Shown: positions 47,957-59,947 of the stretch, in pieces | Numbering within the stretch: position 1 is the first letter of the stretch | Layout: every line of letters begins with the position of its first letter | Notes under the pieces: model-generated | Databases searched by the model: none | Told to the model about the DNA's origin: nothing | What the model saw: only the letters and a program-made list of their open reading frames with translations | Origin: Rhizoclosmatium globosum | Taxonomy: Eukaryota; Chytridiomycota; Chytridiomycetes; Chytridiales; Chytriomycetaceae | NCBI GenBank assembly: GCA_002104985.1 | Contig: MCGO01000014.1 | Span: forward strand, 248,001-312,000 | DNA length: 64,000 bases | Reading direction: 5' to 3' | Translations under genes and position numbers: made by a program

Positions 47957-48904
47957 TAGCACATTCAAAACCCTTCCTTTTATTTGTCCAATGTAATAAC
48001 TGCAGCCAAATCAGATATTATTCTGCTCCAGTGATGATGATTTAACACCAGCAGCTTTTGTGCCATCATACTGCTATAGTTTGGCTCAGTTCCTGCAATC
48101 TTTAAGATCAGAGGTTTGTGTTCAGTCACAATTCCTTGTTCTCATTTGTCATTTTGACATCAAAACATGATTGGTTGGAGCTAATTATAAATGCACAAAG
48201 GCGCTGTAAGAGAAATAAACATTATTATCAGTTCCTTACAGAGATCAAAACTTGCAAACACTTGCACAAAACTTGCAAGCATAATATGCATGTAATTTTC
48301 TGTCAATTTCTACATTTTTGTCGTTTTGCGTTGGCATTCTTGCTTTTTGCGCAACAATTACAAACAAAAGCCAACCAAAACTTATTTCTGTTTTCGGTTC
48401 TTTTCTCCCTCTCCCTCTCGCTTGTCCCTTGTCCCTCGTCCCTCTCTCCTCTTCCCTCTTCCCTGTCCTCCCTTCTCAATCTTTTTTCTCCAATACATTG
48501 AATACAATGTTCTGACTCAGCATCTTTCTTGAAATTCTTCTGTTTCAATAGGTTAACATTTTTAACTTGTTATTGTTTATACAAGATGTATGTAAACCTC
48601 CACAAACAATTCACATTACTTGTAATTAAATTAACATACTGTTATGCCACCAAATATTTCTAAATAAAATAAATACCAACACATATTCAGTGATTCTGTT
48701 CTCTATGCTAACAGTTGTCTTATTACCTCATATAACTTTTGTTATTGAACCCCTTAGACAGAGGTCCATTGAAAGAATTATTCTTTCAGCAACAGGAAAG
48801 TCTGTGCATGAGCCAACTTACACTAAGAGAATCTTGATGAAAGAATTAAGTGAATGATGAAAGAATAAAGTAACGAGTATCACTAAACAAAGGCAGCATC
48901 ACAA

Positions 48905-48976
48905 TCCCAGATAGTATAGTGGCTAGTATCCGCCCCTGTCACGGGCGAGACCGGGGTTCAATTCCCCGTCTGGGAG
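48905..48976 (+). tRNA. tRNA-Asp (GTC), unit 2
   Basis: Identical to the unit 1 Asp gene. Confidence 0.97.
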
Positions 48977-49051
48977 CGCTTTTGATAAATCATACTATGA
49001 AATTGTTGTATGAAAAAAGATAGGGACGCCATGTTGATCAAAGCACAACAT

Positions 49052-49123
49052 GCAGTAGTTGTATAGTGGTTATTATGCCTGCCTTCCAAGCATGCGACCC
49101 GGGTTCGAATCCCGGCTACTGCA
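49052..49123 (+). tRNA. tRNA-Gly (TCC), unit 2
   Basis: Identical to the unit 1 Gly gene. Confidence 0.97.
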
Positions 49124-49218
49124 CGGTCTTTTGTACTTTTGTCATGGTTGGTGTGTCAAGTATGATGAACATGACTGTCAAACTCAAGAAAAGAAAAATG
49201 AGGATTCTGCGAGTACGT

Positions 49219-49304
49219 CCGATGATAGCTCAGTTGGTAGAGCATCTGACTGTAATGTGAACATTGATATCAGGAGGCCCCCGGATCGACCCCGGGTCGT
49301 CGGA
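49219..49304 (+). tRNA. tRNA-Tyr (GTA) with intron, unit 2
   Basis: Identical to the unit 1 Tyr gene, including the intron. Confidence 0.95.
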
Positions 49305-49364
49305 CTTTTTTGAAGGGATGGAAAGTCGGCGGATGCAGGGTTTGAAGCCATGTGGCATCAGAAA

Positions 49365-49446
49365 GTCCTGTTGGCGGAGTGGTTAACGCGGCGCCCTGCT
49401 AAGGCGTTTCCCTTTGGGAGCGCAGGTTCGAATCCTGTGCAGGACG
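49365..49446 (+). tRNA. tRNA-Ser (GCT), unit 2
   Basis: Identical to the unit 1 Ser gene. Confidence 0.97.
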
Positions 49447-49643
49447 TGATTTTATTTACATTCTTGATTTCTGGATTGCTGAAGAGAAGGAAAGAGATTT
49501 TTCGCCATCCTTTCCTCTATTTCTGCCAGCTGTATAATGCTTGGCTGGTAAAAAATGACACTTTAGAGGATAGGAAGTCTATTTTGTGGTTGTTGCGCAG
49601 TATAATGCGAAACTTGGTATGTTAAGTCTTGCAAGTGTCATCT

Positions 49644-49717
49644 GCTCTATTAGCTCAGTTGGTTAGAGCGTGGTGCTAATAACGCCAAGGTCACAGGTTC
49701 GATCCCTGTATGGAGCA
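49644..49717 (+). tRNA. tRNA-Ile (AAT), unit 2
   Basis: Identical to the unit 1 Ile gene. Confidence 0.97.
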
Positions 49718-50659
49718 TAGCACATTCAAAACCCTTCCTTTTATTTGTCCAATGTAATAACTGCAGCCAAATCAGATATTATTCTGCTCCAGTGATGATG
49801 ATTTAACACCAGCAGCTTTTGTGCCATCATACTGCTATAGTTTGGCTCAGTTCCTGCAATCTTTAAGATCAGAGGTTTGTGTTCAGTCACAATTCCTTGT
49901 TCTCATTTGTCATTTTGACATCAAAACATGATTGGTTGGAGCTAATTATAAATGCACAAAGGCGCTGTAAGAGAAATAAACATTATTATCAGTTCCTTAC
50001 AGAGATCAAAACTTGCAAACACTTGCACAAAACTTGCAAGCATAATATGCATGTAATTTTCTGTCAATTTCTACATTTTTGTCGTTTTGCGTTGGCATTC
50101 TTGCTTTTTGCGCAACAATTACAAACAAAAGCCAACCAAAACTTATTTCTGTTTTCGGTTCTTTTCTCCCTCTCCCTCTCGCTTGTCCTTGTCCCTCGTC
50201 CCTCTCCTCTTCCCTCTTCCCTGTCCTCCCTTCTCAATCTTTTTTCTCCAATACATTGAATACAATGTTCTGACTCAGCATCTTTCTTGAAATTCTTCTG
50301 TTTCAATAGGTTAACATTTTTAACTTGTTATTGTTTATACAAGATGTATGTAAACCTCCACAAACAATTCACATTACTTGTAATTAAATTAACATACTGT
50401 TATGCCACCAAATATTTCTAAATAAAATAAATACCAACACATATTCAGTGATTCTGTTCTCTATGCTAACAGTTGTCTTATTACCGCATATAACTTTTGT
50501 TATTGAACCCCTTAGACAGAGGTCCATTGAAAGAATTATTCTTTCAGCAACAGGAAAGTCTGTGCATGAGCCAACTTACACTAAGAGAATCTTGATGAAA
50601 GAATTAAGTGATGATGAAAGAATAAGTAACAGTATTACTAAACAAAGGCAGCATCACAA

Positions 50660-50731
50660 TCCCAGATAGTATAGTGGCTAGTATCCGCCCCTGTCACGGG
50701 CGAGACCGGGGTTCAATTCCCCGTCTGGGAG
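50660..50731 (+). tRNA. tRNA-Asp (GTC), unit 3
   Basis: Same sequence as unit 1. The flank just upstream has lost several single bases. Confidence 0.97.
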
Positions 50732-50806
50732 CGCTTTTGATAAATCATACTATGAAATTGTTGTATGAAAAAAGATAGGGACGCCATGTTGATCAAAGCA
50801 CAACAT

Positions 50807-50878
50807 GCAGTAGTTGTATAGTGGTTATTATGCCTGCCTTCCAAGCATGCGACCCGGGTTCGAATCCCGGCTACTGCA
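50807..50878 (+). tRNA. tRNA-Gly (TCC), unit 3
   Basis: Same sequence as unit 1. The 3' flank starts to differ here (GTCTTTTGACTTTTG). Confidence 0.97.
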
Positions 50879-50966
50879 CGGTCTTTTGACTTTTGTCATG
50901 GTGGTGTCAATATGATGAACATGACGTCAAACTCAAGAAAAGAAAATGAGGATTCTGCGAGTACGT

Positions 50967-51051
50967 CCGATGATAGCTCAGTTGGTAGAGCATCTGACTG
51001 TAATGTGAACATGATATCAGGAGGCCCCCGGATCGACCCCGGGTCGTCGGA
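50967..51051 (+). tRNA. tRNA-Tyr (GTA) with shorter intron, unit 3
   Basis: The intron is one base shorter than in other units (GAACATGATATC); the mature sequence is unchanged. Confidence 0.94.
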
Positions 51052-51111
51052 CTTTTTTGAAACGATGGAAAGTCGGCGGATGCAGGGTTTGAAGCCATCT
51101 GGCATCAGAAA

Positions 51112-51193
51112 GTCCTGTTGGCGGAGTGGTTAACGCGGCGCCCTGCTAAGGCGTTTCCCTTTGGGAGCGCAGGTTCGAATCCTGTGCAGGACG
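51112..51193 (+). tRNA. tRNA-Ser (GCT), unit 3
   Basis: Same gene as unit 1, but the flanks are now of the shorter-unit type (AAACGATGG upstream, ATTGCAGAAG downstream). Confidence 0.97.
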
Positions 51194-51389
51194 TGATTTT
51201 ATTTACATTCTTGATTTCTGGATTGCAGAAGAGAAGGAAAGAGATTTTTCGCCATCCTTTCCTCTATTTATGCCAGCTGTTAATGCTTGGCTGGTAAAAA
51301 ATGACACTTCAGAGGATAGGAAGTCTATTTTGTGGTTGTTGCGCAGTATAATGCGAAACTTGGTATGTTAAGTCTTGCAAGTGTCATCT

Positions 51390-51463
51390 GCTCTATTAGC
51401 TCAGTTGGTTAGAGCGTGGTGCTAATAACGCCAAGGTCACAGGTTCGATCCCTGTATGGAGCA
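51390..51463 (+). tRNA. tRNA-Ile (AAT), unit 3
   Basis: Same gene as unit 1. The spacer after it is the shorter type. Confidence 0.97.
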
Positions 51464-52349
51464 TAGCACATTCAAACCCTTCTTTTATCTGTCCAACGTA
51501 ATTACTGCAGCCAAATCAGATATTATTCTGCTCCAGTGAAGATGCTTTTGTGCCATCATATTGCAAAGTTTGGCTCATTTCCTGCAATCTTTAAGATCAG
51601 AGGTTTGTGTTCAGTCACAATTCCTTGCTCTCATTTGTTATTTTGACATCAAAACATGATTGTTGGAGCTAATTATAAATGCACAAAGGCGCTGTAAGAG
51701 AAATAAACATTATTATCAGTTCCTTACAGAGATCAAAACTTGCAAACACTTGCACAAAACTTGCAAGCATAATATGCATGTAATTTTCTGCCAATTTCTA
51801 CATTTTTGTCGTTTTGCGTTGGCATTCTTGCTTTCTGCGCCACAATTACAAACAAAAGCCAACCAGAAAAATTATTTCTGTTTTCGCTTCTTTTCTCCCT
51901 CTCCCTCTCGCTTGTCCCTCCTCCCTCCTCTTCTCAATCTTTTGCTCCAATACAATGTTCTGACTCAACATCTTTCTTGAAATTCTTCTGTTTCAATAGG
52001 TTAACATTTTTAACTTGTTATAGTTTATACAAGATGTATGTAAACCTCCACAAACAATTCACATACTTGTAATTGAATTAACATACTGTTATGCCACCAA
52101 ATATTTCTAAATAAAATAAATACCAACACATATTCAGTGATTCTGTTCTCTAGCTAACAATTGTCTTATTACTGCATATAACTTTTGTTATTGAACCCCT
52201 TAGACAGAGGTCCATTGAAAGAATTATTCTTTCAGCAACAGGAAAGTCTGTGCATGAGCCAACTTACACTAAGAGAATCTTGATGAAAGAATTAAGTGGA
52301 TGATGAAAGAATAAGTAACAAGTATTACTAAACAAAGGCAGCATCACAA

Positions 52350-52421
52350 TCCCAGATAGTATAGTGGCTAGTATCCGCCCCTGTCACGGGCGAGACCGGG
52401 GTTCAATTCCCCGTCTGGGAG
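52350..52421 (+). tRNA. tRNA-Asp (GTC), unit 4
   Basis: Same gene as unit 1; the first Asp gene preceded by a short-type spacer. Confidence 0.97.
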
Positions 52422-52496
52422 CGCTTTTGATAAATCATGCTATGAAATTGTTGTATGAAAAAAGATAGGGACGCCATGTTGATCAAAGCACAACAT

Positions 52497-52568
52497 GCAG
52501 TAGTTGTATAGTGGTTATTATGCCTGCCTTCCAAGCATGCGACCCGGGTTCGAATCCCGGCTACTGCA
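52497..52568 (+). tRNA. tRNA-Gly (TCC), unit 4
   Basis: Same gene as unit 1. Confidence 0.97.
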
Positions 52569-52659
52569 CGGTCTTTTGAACTTTTGTCATGGTGTGTCAA
52601 TTATGATGAACATGACAGTCAAACTCAAGAAAAGGAAAATGAGGATTCTGCGAGTACGT

Positions 52660-52745
52660 CCGATGATAGCTCAGTTGGTAGAGCATCTGACTGTAATGTG
52701 AACACTGATATCAGGAGGCCCCCGGATCGACCCCGGGTCGTCGGA
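52660..52745 (+). tRNA. tRNA-Tyr (GTA) with intron, unit 4
   Basis: The intron reads TGTGAACACTGAT, with C in place of T at one site; this form is shared by units 4-8. Confidence 0.95.
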
Positions 52746-52804
52746 CTTTTTTGAACGATGGAAAGTCGGCGGATGCAGGGTTTGAAGCCATCTGGCATCA
52801 GAAA

Positions 52805-52886
52805 GTCCTGTTGGCGGAGTGGTTAACGCGGCGCCCTGCTAAGGCGTTTCCCTTTGGGAGCGCAGGTTCGAATCCTGTGCAGGACG
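52805..52886 (+). tRNA. tRNA-Ser (GCT), unit 4
   Basis: Same gene as unit 1. Confidence 0.97.
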
Positions 52887-53081
52887 TGATTTTATTTACA
52901 TTCTTGATTTCTGGATTGCAGAAGAGAAGGAAAGAGATTTTTCGCCATCCTTTCCTCTATTTATGCCAGCTGTAATGCTTGGCTGGTAAAAAATGACACT
53001 TCAGAGGATAGGAAGTCTATTTTGTGGTTGTTGCGCAGTATAATGCGAAACTTGGTATGTTAAGTCTTGCAAGTGTCATCT

Positions 53082-53155
53082 GCTCTATTAGCTCAGTTGG
53101 TTAGAGCGTGGTGCTAATAACGCCAAGGTCACAGGTTCGATCCCTGTATGGAGCA
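53082..53155 (+). tRNA. tRNA-Ile (AAT), unit 4
   Basis: Same gene as unit 1. Confidence 0.97.
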
Positions 53156-54046
53156 TAGCACATTCAACACCCTTCTTTTATCTGTCCAACGTAATTACTG
53201 CAGCCAAATCAGATATTATTCTGCTCCAGTGAAGATGCTTTTGTGCCATCATATTGCAAAAGTTTGGCTCATTTCCTGCAATCTTTAAGATCAGAGGTTT
53301 GTGTTCAGTCACAATTCCTTGCTCTCATTTGTTATTTTGACATCAAAACATGATTAGTTGGAGCTAATTATAAATGCACAAAGGCGCTGTAAGAGAAATA
53401 AACATTATTATCAGTTCCTTACAGAGATCAAAACTTGCAAACACTTGCACAAAACTTGCAAGCATAATATGCATGTAATTTTCTGCCAATTTCTACATTT
53501 TTGTCGTTTTGCGTTGGCATTCTTGCTTTCTGCGCCACAATTACAAACAAAAGCCAACCAGAAAAATTATTTCTGTTTTCGCTTCTTTTCTCCCTCTCCC
53601 TCTCGCTTGTCCCTCCTCCCTCCTCTTCTCAATCTTTTGCTCCAATACAATGTTCTGACTCAACATCTTTCTTGAAATTCTTCTGTTTCAATAGGTTAAC
53701 ATTTTTAACTTGTTATAGTTTATACAAGATGTATGTAAACCTCCACAAACAATTCACAATACTTGTAATTGAATTAACATACTGTTATGCCACCAAATAT
53801 TTCTAAATAAAATAAATACCAACACATATTCAGTGATTCTGTTCTCTAGCTAACAATTGTCTTATTACTGCATATAACTTTTGTTATTGAACCCCTTAGA
53901 CAGAGGTCCATTGAAAGAATTATTCTTTCAGCAACAGGAAAGTCTGTGCATGAGCCAACTTACACTAAGAGAATCTTGATGAAAGAATTAAGTGGATGAT
54001 GAAAGAATTAAGTAACAAGTATTACTAAACAAAGGCAGCATCACAA

Positions 54047-54118
54047 TCCCAGATAGTATAGTGGCTAGTATCCGCCCCTGTCACGGGCGAGACCGGGGTT
54101 CAATTCCCCGTCTGGGAG
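54047..54118 (+). tRNA. tRNA-Asp (GTC), unit 5
   Basis: First gene of the run of identical 1698-bp units. Confidence 0.97.
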
Positions 54119-54193
54119 CGCTTTTGATAAATCATGCTATGAAATTGTTGTATGAAAAAAGATAGGGACGCCATGTTGATCAAAGCACAACAT

Positions 54194-54265
54194 GCAGTAG
54201 TTGTATAGTGGTTATTATGCCTGCCTTCCAAGCATGCGACCCGGGTTCGAATCCCGGCTACTGCA
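54194..54265 (+). tRNA. tRNA-Gly (TCC), unit 5
   Basis: Same gene as unit 4. Confidence 0.97.
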
Positions 54266-54356
54266 CGGTCTTTTGAACTTTTGTCATGGTGTGTCAATTA
54301 TGATGAACATGACAGTCAAACTCAAGAAAAGGAAAATGAGGATTCTGCGAGTACGT

Positions 54357-54442
54357 CCGATGATAGCTCAGTTGGTAGAGCATCTGACTGTAATGTGAAC
54401 ACTGATATCAGGAGGCCCCCGGATCGACCCCGGGTCGTCGGA
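54357..54442 (+). tRNA. tRNA-Tyr (GTA) with intron, unit 5
   Basis: Same gene and intron as unit 4. Confidence 0.95.
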
Positions 54443-54502
54443 CTTTTTTGAAACGATGGAAAGTCGGCGGATGCAGGGTTTGAAGCCATCTGGCATCAGA
54501 AA

Positions 54503-54584
54503 GTCCTGTTGGCGGAGTGGTTAACGCGGCGCCCTGCTAAGGCGTTTCCCTTTGGGAGCGCAGGTTCGAATCCTGTGCAGGACG
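54503..54584 (+). tRNA. tRNA-Ser (GCT), unit 5
   Basis: Same gene as unit 4. Confidence 0.97.
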
Positions 54585-54779
54585 TGATTTTATTTACATT
54601 CTTGATTTCTGGATTGCAGAAGAGAAGGAAAGAGATTTTTCGCCATCCTTTCCTCTATTTATGCCAGCTGTAATGCTTGGCTGGTAAAAAATGACACTTC
54701 AGAGGATAGGAAGTCTATTTTGTGGTTGTTGCGCAGTATAATGCGAAACTTGGTATGTTAAGTCTTGCAAGTGTCATCT

Positions 54780-54853
54780 GCTCTATTAGCTCAGTTGGTT
54801 AGAGCGTGGTGCTAATAACGCCAAGGTCACAGGTTCGATCCCTGTATGGAGCA
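54780..54853 (+). tRNA. tRNA-Ile (AAT), unit 5
   Basis: Same gene as unit 4. Confidence 0.97.
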
Positions 54854-55744
54854 TAGCACATTCAACACCCTTCTTTTATCTGTCCAACGTAATTACTGCA
54901 GCCAAATCAGATATTATTCTGCTCCAGTGAAGATGCTTTTGTGCCATCATATTGCAAAAGTTTGGCTCATTTCCTGCAATCTTTAAGATCAGAGGTTTGT
55001 GTTCAGTCACAATTCCTTGCTCTCATTTGTTATTTTGACATCAAAACATGATTAGTTGGAGCTAATTATAAATGCACAAAGGCGCTGTAAGAGAAATAAA
55101 CATTATTATCAGTTCCTTACAGAGATCAAAACTTGCAAACACTTGCACAAAACTTGCAAGCATAATATGCATGTAATTTTCTGCCAATTTCTACATTTTT
55201 GTCGTTTTGCGTTGGCATTCTTGCTTTCTGCGCCACAATTACAAACAAAAGCCAACCAGAAAAATTATTTCTGTTTTCGCTTCTTTTCTCCCTCTCCCTC
55301 TCGCTTGTCCCTCCTCCCTCCTCTTCTCAATCTTTTGCTCCAATACAATGTTCTGACTCAACATCTTTCTTGAAATTCTTCTGTTTCAATAGGTTAACAT
55401 TTTTAACTTGTTATAGTTTATACAAGATGTATGTAAACCTCCACAAACAATTCACAATACTTGTAATTGAATTAACATACTGTTATGCCACCAAATATTT
55501 CTAAATAAAATAAATACCAACACATATTCAGTGATTCTGTTCTCTAGCTAACAATTGTCTTATTACTGCATATAACTTTTGTTATTGAACCCCTTAGACA
55601 GAGGTCCATTGAAAGAATTATTCTTTCAGCAACAGGAAAGTCTGTGCATGAGCCAACTTACACTAAGAGAATCTTGATGAAAGAATTAAGTGGATGATGA
55701 AAGAATTAAGTAACAAGTATTACTAAACAAAGGCAGCATCACAA

Positions 55745-55816
55745 TCCCAGATAGTATAGTGGCTAGTATCCGCCCCTGTCACGGGCGAGACCGGGGTTCA
55801 ATTCCCCGTCTGGGAG
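55745..55816 (+). tRNA. tRNA-Asp (GTC), unit 6
   Basis: Exactly 1698 bp after the unit 5 gene. Confidence 0.97.
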
Positions 55817-55891
55817 CGCTTTTGATAAATCATGCTATGAAATTGTTGTATGAAAAAAGATAGGGACGCCATGTTGATCAAAGCACAACAT

Positions 55892-55963
55892 GCAGTAGTT
55901 GTATAGTGGTTATTATGCCTGCCTTCCAAGCATGCGACCCGGGTTCGAATCCCGGCTACTGCA
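55892..55963 (+). tRNA. tRNA-Gly (TCC), unit 6
   Basis: Same gene as unit 5. Confidence 0.97.
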
Positions 55964-56054
55964 CGGTCTTTTGAACTTTTGTCATGGTGTGTCAATTATG
56001 ATGAACATGACAGTCAAACTCAAGAAAAGGAAAATGAGGATTCTGCGAGTACGT

Positions 56055-56140
56055 CCGATGATAGCTCAGTTGGTAGAGCATCTGACTGTAATGTGAACAC
56101 TGATATCAGGAGGCCCCCGGATCGACCCCGGGTCGTCGGA
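56055..56140 (+). tRNA. tRNA-Tyr (GTA) with intron, unit 6
   Basis: Same gene and intron as unit 5. Confidence 0.95.
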
Positions 56141-56200
56141 CTTTTTTGAAACGATGGAAAGTCGGCGGATGCAGGGTTTGAAGCCATCTGGCATCAGAAA

Positions 56201-56282
56201 GTCCTGTTGGCGGAGTGGTTAACGCGGCGCCCTGCTAAGGCGTTTCCCTTTGGGAGCGCAGGTTCGAATCCTGTGCAGGACG
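56201..56282 (+). tRNA. tRNA-Ser (GCT), unit 6
   Basis: Same gene as unit 5. Confidence 0.97.
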
Positions 56283-56477
56283 TGATTTTATTTACATTCT
56301 TGATTTCTGGATTGCAGAAGAGAAGGAAAGAGATTTTTCGCCATCCTTTCCTCTATTTATGCCAGCTGTAATGCTTGGCTGGTAAAAAATGACACTTCAG
56401 AGGATAGGAAGTCTATTTTGTGGTTGTTGCGCAGTATAATGCGAAACTTGGTATGTTAAGTCTTGCAAGTGTCATCT

Positions 56478-56551
56478 GCTCTATTAGCTCAGTTGGTTAG
56501 AGCGTGGTGCTAATAACGCCAAGGTCACAGGTTCGATCCCTGTATGGAGCA
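56478..56551 (+). tRNA. tRNA-Ile (AAT), unit 6
   Basis: Same gene as unit 5. Confidence 0.97.
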
Positions 56552-57442
56552 TAGCACATTCAACACCCTTCTTTTATCTGTCCAACGTAATTACTGCAGC
56601 CAAATCAGATATTATTCTGCTCCAGTGAAGATGCTTTTGTGCCATCATATTGCAAAAGTTTGGCTCATTTCCTGCAATCTTTAAGATCAGAGGTTTGTGT
56701 TCAGTCACAATTCCTTGCTCTCATTTGTTATTTTGACATCAAAACATGATTAGTTGGAGCTAATTATAAATGCACAAAGGCGCTGTAAGAGAAATAAACA
56801 TTATTATCAGTTCCTTACAGAGATCAAAACTTGCAAACACTTGCACAAAACTTGCAAGCATAATATGCATGTAATTTTCTGCCAATTTCTACATTTTTGT
56901 CGTTTTGCGTTGGCATTCTTGCTTTCTGCGCCACAATTACAAACAAAAGCCAACCAGAAAAATTATTTCTGTTTTCGCTTCTTTTCTCCCTCTCCCTCTC
57001 GCTTGTCCCTCCTCCCTCCTCTTCTCAATCTTTTGCTCCAATACAATGTTCTGACTCAACATCTTTCTTGAAATTCTTCTGTTTCAATAGGTTAACATTT
57101 TTAACTTGTTATAGTTTATACAAGATGTATGTAAACCTCCACAAACAATTCACAATACTTGTAATTGAATTAACATACTGTTATGCCACCAAATATTTCT
57201 AAATAAAATAAATACCAACACATATTCAGTGATTCTGTTCTCTAGCTAACAATTGTCTTATTACTGCATATAACTTTTGTTATTGAACCCCTTAGACAGA
57301 GGTCCATTGAAAGAATTATTCTTTCAGCAACAGGAAAGTCTGTGCATGAGCCAACTTACACTAAGAGAATCTTGATGAAAGAATTAAGTGGATGATGAAA
57401 GAATTAAGTAACAAGTATTACTAAACAAAGGCAGCATCACAA

Positions 57443-57514
57443 TCCCAGATAGTATAGTGGCTAGTATCCGCCCCTGTCACGGGCGAGACCGGGGTTCAAT
57501 TCCCCGTCTGGGAG
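57443..57514 (+). tRNA. tRNA-Asp (GTC), unit 7
   Basis: Exactly 1698 bp after the unit 6 gene. Confidence 0.97.
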
Positions 57515-57589
57515 CGCTTTTGATAAATCATGCTATGAAATTGTTGTATGAAAAAAGATAGGGACGCCATGTTGATCAAAGCACAACAT

Positions 57590-57661
57590 GCAGTAGTTGT
57601 ATAGTGGTTATTATGCCTGCCTTCCAAGCATGCGACCCGGGTTCGAATCCCGGCTACTGCA
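57590..57661 (+). tRNA. tRNA-Gly (TCC), unit 7
   Basis: Same gene as unit 6. Confidence 0.97.
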
Positions 57662-57752
57662 CGGTCTTTTGAACTTTTGTCATGGTGTGTCAATTATGAT
57701 GAACATGACAGTCAAACTCAAGAAAAGGAAAATGAGGATTCTGCGAGTACGT

Positions 57753-57838
57753 CCGATGATAGCTCAGTTGGTAGAGCATCTGACTGTAATGTGAACACTG
57801 ATATCAGGAGGCCCCCGGATCGACCCCGGGTCGTCGGA
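57753..57838 (+). tRNA. tRNA-Tyr (GTA) with intron, unit 7
   Basis: Same gene and intron as unit 6. Confidence 0.95.
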
Positions 57839-57898
57839 CTTTTTTGAAACGATGGAAAGTCGGCGGATGCAGGGTTTGAAGCCATCTGGCATCAGAAA

Positions 57899-57980
57899 GT
57901 CCTGTTGGCGGAGTGGTTAACGCGGCGCCCTGCTAAGGCGTTTCCCTTTGGGAGCGCAGGTTCGAATCCTGTGCAGGACG
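57899..57980 (+). tRNA. tRNA-Ser (GCT), unit 7
   Basis: Same gene as unit 6. Confidence 0.97.
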
Positions 57981-58175
57981 TGATTTTATTTACATTCTTG
58001 ATTTCTGGATTGCAGAAGAGAAGGAAAGAGATTTTTCGCCATCCTTTCCTCTATTTATGCCAGCTGTAATGCTTGGCTGGTAAAAAATGACACTTCAGAG
58101 GATAGGAAGTCTATTTTGTGGTTGTTGCGCAGTATAATGCGAAACTTGGTATGTTAAGTCTTGCAAGTGTCATCT

Positions 58176-58249
58176 GCTCTATTAGCTCAGTTGGTTAGAG
58201 CGTGGTGCTAATAACGCCAAGGTCACAGGTTCGATCCCTGTATGGAGCA
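58176..58249 (+). tRNA. tRNA-Ile (AAT), unit 7
   Basis: Same gene as unit 6. Confidence 0.97.
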
Positions 58250-59140
58250 TAGCACATTCAACACCCTTCTTTTATCTGTCCAACGTAATTACTGCAGCCA
58301 AATCAGATATTATTCTGCTCCAGTGAAGATGCTTTTGTGCCATCATATTGCAAAAGTTTGGCTCATTTCCTGCAATCTTTAAGATCAGAGGTTTGTGTTC
58401 AGTCACAATTCCTTGCTCTCATTTGTTATTTTGACATCAAAACATGATTAGTTGGAGCTAATTATAAATGCACAAAGGCGCTGTAAGAGAAATAAACATT
58501 ATTATCAGTTCCTTACAGAGATCAAAACTTGCAAACACTTGCACAAAACTTGCAAGCATAATATGCATGTAATTTTCTGCCAATTTCTACATTTTTGTCG
58601 TTTTGCGTTGGCATTCTTGCTTTCTGCGCCACAATTACAAACAAAAGCCAACCAGAAAAATTATTTCTGTTTTCGCTTCTTTTCTCCCTCTCCCTCTCGC
58701 TTGTCCCTCCTCCCTCCTCTTCTCAATCTTTTGCTCCAATACAATGTTCTGACTCAACATCTTTCTTGAAATTCTTCTGTTTCAATAGGTTAACATTTTT
58801 AACTTGTTATAGTTTATACAAGATGTATGTAAACCTCCACAAACAATTCACAATACTTGTAATTGAATTAACATACTGTTATGCCACCAAATATTTCTAA
58901 ATAAAATAAATACCAACACATATTCAGTGATTCTGTTCTCTAGCTAACAATTGTCTTATTACTGCATATAACTTTTGTTATTGAACCCCTTAGACAGAGG
59001 TCCATTGAAAGAATTATTCTTTCAGCAACAGGAAAGTCTGTGCATGAGCCAACTTACACTAAGAGAATCTTGATGAAAGAATTAAGTGGATGATGAAAGA
59101 ATTAAGTAACAAGTATTACTAAACAAAGGCAGCATCACAA

Positions 59141-59212
59141 TCCCAGATAGTATAGTGGCTAGTATCCGCCCCTGTCACGGGCGAGACCGGGGTTCAATTC
59201 CCCGTCTGGGAG
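59141..59212 (+). tRNA. tRNA-Asp (GTC), unit 8
   Basis: Exactly 1698 bp after the unit 7 gene. Confidence 0.97.
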
Positions 59213-59287
59213 CGCTTTTGATAAATCATGCTATGAAATTGTTGTATGAAAAAAGATAGGGACGCCATGTTGATCAAAGCACAACAT

Positions 59288-59359
59288 GCAGTAGTTGTAT
59301 AGTGGTTATTATGCCTGCCTTCCAAGCATGCGACCCGGGTTCGAATCCCGGCTACTGCA
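59288..59359 (+). tRNA. tRNA-Gly (TCC), unit 8
   Basis: Same gene as unit 7. Confidence 0.97.
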
Positions 59360-59450
59360 CGGTCTTTTGAACTTTTGTCATGGTGTGTCAATTATGATGA
59401 ACATGACAGTCAAACTCAAGAAAAGGAAAATGAGGATTCTGCGAGTACGT

Positions 59451-59536
59451 CCGATGATAGCTCAGTTGGTAGAGCATCTGACTGTAATGTGAACACTGAT
59501 ATCAGGAGGCCCCCGGATCGACCCCGGGTCGTCGGA
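59451..59536 (+). tRNA. tRNA-Tyr (GTA) with intron, unit 8
   Basis: Same gene and intron as unit 7. Confidence 0.95.
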
Positions 59537-59596
59537 CTTTTTTGAAACGATGGAAAGTCGGCGGATGCAGGGTTTGAAGCCATCTGGCATCAGAAA

Positions 59597-59678
59597 GTCC
59601 TGTTGGCGGAGTGGTTAACGCGGCGCCCTGCTAAGGCGTTTCCCTTTGGGAGCGCAGGTTCGAATCCTGTGCAGGACG
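59597..59678 (+). tRNA. tRNA-Ser (GCT), unit 8
   Basis: Same gene as unit 7. Confidence 0.97.
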
Positions 59679-59873
59679 TGATTTTATTTACATTCTTGAT
59701 TTCTGGATTGCAGAAGAGAAGGAAAGAGATTTTTCGCCATCCTTTCCTCTATTTATGCCAGCTGTAATGCTTGGCTGGTAAAAAATGACACTTCAGAGGA
59801 TAGGAAGTCTATTTTGTGGTTGTTGCGCAGTATAATGCGAAACTTGGTATGTTAAGTCTTGCAAGTGTCATCT

Positions 59874-59947
59874 GCTCTATTAGCTCAGTTGGTTAGAGCG
59901 TGGTGCTAATAACGCCAAGGTCACAGGTTCGATCCCTGTATGGAGCA
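59874..59947 (+). tRNA. tRNA-Ile (AAT), unit 8 (last of the array)
   Basis: Same gene as unit 7. About 475 bp of spacer follow before the array homology stops. Confidence 0.97.
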
